From Acanthaster planci (taxonomy: Eukaryota > Echinodermata > Asteroidea > Valvatida > Acanthasteridae), in assembly GCF_001949145.1 (NCBI RefSeq), contig NW_019091385.1, forward strand, positions 490,910 to 516,622: a stretch of DNA of 25,713 nt, written 5' to 3'. Within the stretch, counting starts at the first letter, position 1, and each line of letters begins with the position of its first letter. This document shows positions 25,020 through 25,713 of this stretch, piece by piece. The position numbers and the translations under genes were made by a program. A model generated the notes under the pieces. That model was not told the origin of the DNA. It saw only the letters and a list, made by a program, of their open reading frames with translations, and ran no database searches.

Positions 25020-25450
25020 GTGACCCGCTCTGCAAAAAAAGGGTAATAAGTGGTGCAATGCCAAATCACAGAATGGCCTGTTCTATGTGGAGAGGCCAAA
25101 ATTTCTTCAAAAATGTTTTTTCCTTGAATAGCTTCTATAATATTTCTATTTCAGAATTTGTGACTACAAACATGGATACTGATGAATAAAGATGAAAAAT
25201 GGATCATTCAGTAGGAAATCCTACGTAGCATTGTGTTTCTAAGCGCGACACTTTCTGAGCTTTTTCTTGAAAAGTGCCTTTATTGAATCCGAAAATGTGT
25301 ATACAAATGTCTAAATATCTCTGGAATGCAGTGCACTACAGGGGTCATTCATATATCAAATTGTAGCTTTTGATGTACTCAATCCAGTCATATCACAAAC
25401 TCATAACCTGAAACTGGCGACTTATTACCCATTTTTCTAGAACCGGTCAC
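25020..25450. mobile_element. Candidate MITE with about 31-bp inverted repeats
   Basis: The left end (25020-25051, GTGACCCGCTCTGCAAAAAA then GGGTAATAAGT) is a close reverse complement of the right end (25420-25450, ACTTATTACCC then GGTCAC), with roughly 24 of 31 positions matching. The 370 nt between have no coding. Size and ends fit a non-autonomous DNA transposon, but target-site duplications are not obvious. Confidence 0.5.
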
Positions 25451-25713
25451 ATTTGTGCACATAGATCGTTCCTTCCTCTACGCAGTTTTGTTGGTGAAAT
25501 CCTCTCAAGTAGAACACATTCAAGCTTTGCCCATGCTAGCATGTACTGCAAGTCTTTCTTCAGAAATCTCATTTCCAAAAGTAGCAACCCGTGAAAAGTA
25601 GGAATCTGTGTAACTTTGAGATACAGTTCCTTGATCTTGGAAAGACATAACAGGCATAAGAAGACTGGACTATCCTTAATGATGTTTTGTGGTGTGTAGG
25701 TGCATTGGAAACT

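Larger units (their letters stand above)
24566..25713 (+). other. Start of DNAH10 intron 28, runs off the window
   Basis: After the exon 28 donor no dynein-like coding is visible for the remaining 1,148 nt. It holds the SINE-like piece and inverted-repeat element listed below. Confidence 0.7.

Overview
This is a eukaryotic, intron-rich window (about 25.7 kb, roughly 40% GC by eye). It carries the 5' half of one large protein-coding gene on the + strand, preceded by about 5.5 kb of repeat-rich DNA and decayed foreign DNA. The gene is an axonemal dynein heavy chain, best matched to DNAH10 (the inner-arm dynein I1/f 1-alpha chain type). I placed 28 coding exons between 6008 and 24565, all with GT-AG introns. 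Apart from one junction (exon 2/3) the reading phase is kept throughout. They encode about 1,863 residues: a low-complexity N-terminal tail, the DHC_N1 stem, and most of the DHC_N2 linker. The window ends before the first AAA module.

The organism is most likely a marine invertebrate, probably an echinoderm. The support is circumstantial: a motile-cilium gene with short introns, tRNA-derived SINEs, a foldback element built of 15-16 bp subrepeats that resembles the TU elements of sea urchins, and many short dispersed intronic repeats. I cannot name a species.

Layout: 1-542 minus, the 3' part of a CR1/L2-type LINE reverse transcriptase, 5'-truncated near 330 into an unrelated open frame. 330-4563, a cluster of short, mostly minus-strand, frameshifted coding remnants that look like a decayed large DNA virus or virus-like transposon. 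It includes a piece resembling a TFIIB/VLTF3-type transcription factor, a CxxC-rich protein with a membrane segment, a 57-residue Cys/His protein and a perfect terminator-like hairpin. 3160-3925, GC-box, NRF1-like, CRE and E-box motifs. 4904-5418, the foldback-like inverted minisatellite. 5420-6007, the presumed DNAH10 promoter, with a degenerate X-box and a YY1-type motif. 6008-24565, DNAH10 exons and introns. 24566-25713, the start of a long intron with a SINE-like piece and an inverted-repeat element.

Apart from DNAH10 no intact host gene is convincing. The most original material is the viral-like cluster at the left end. In the gene itself the oddest points are a phase clash at the exon 2/3 junction and the set of related repeats shared between distant introns.
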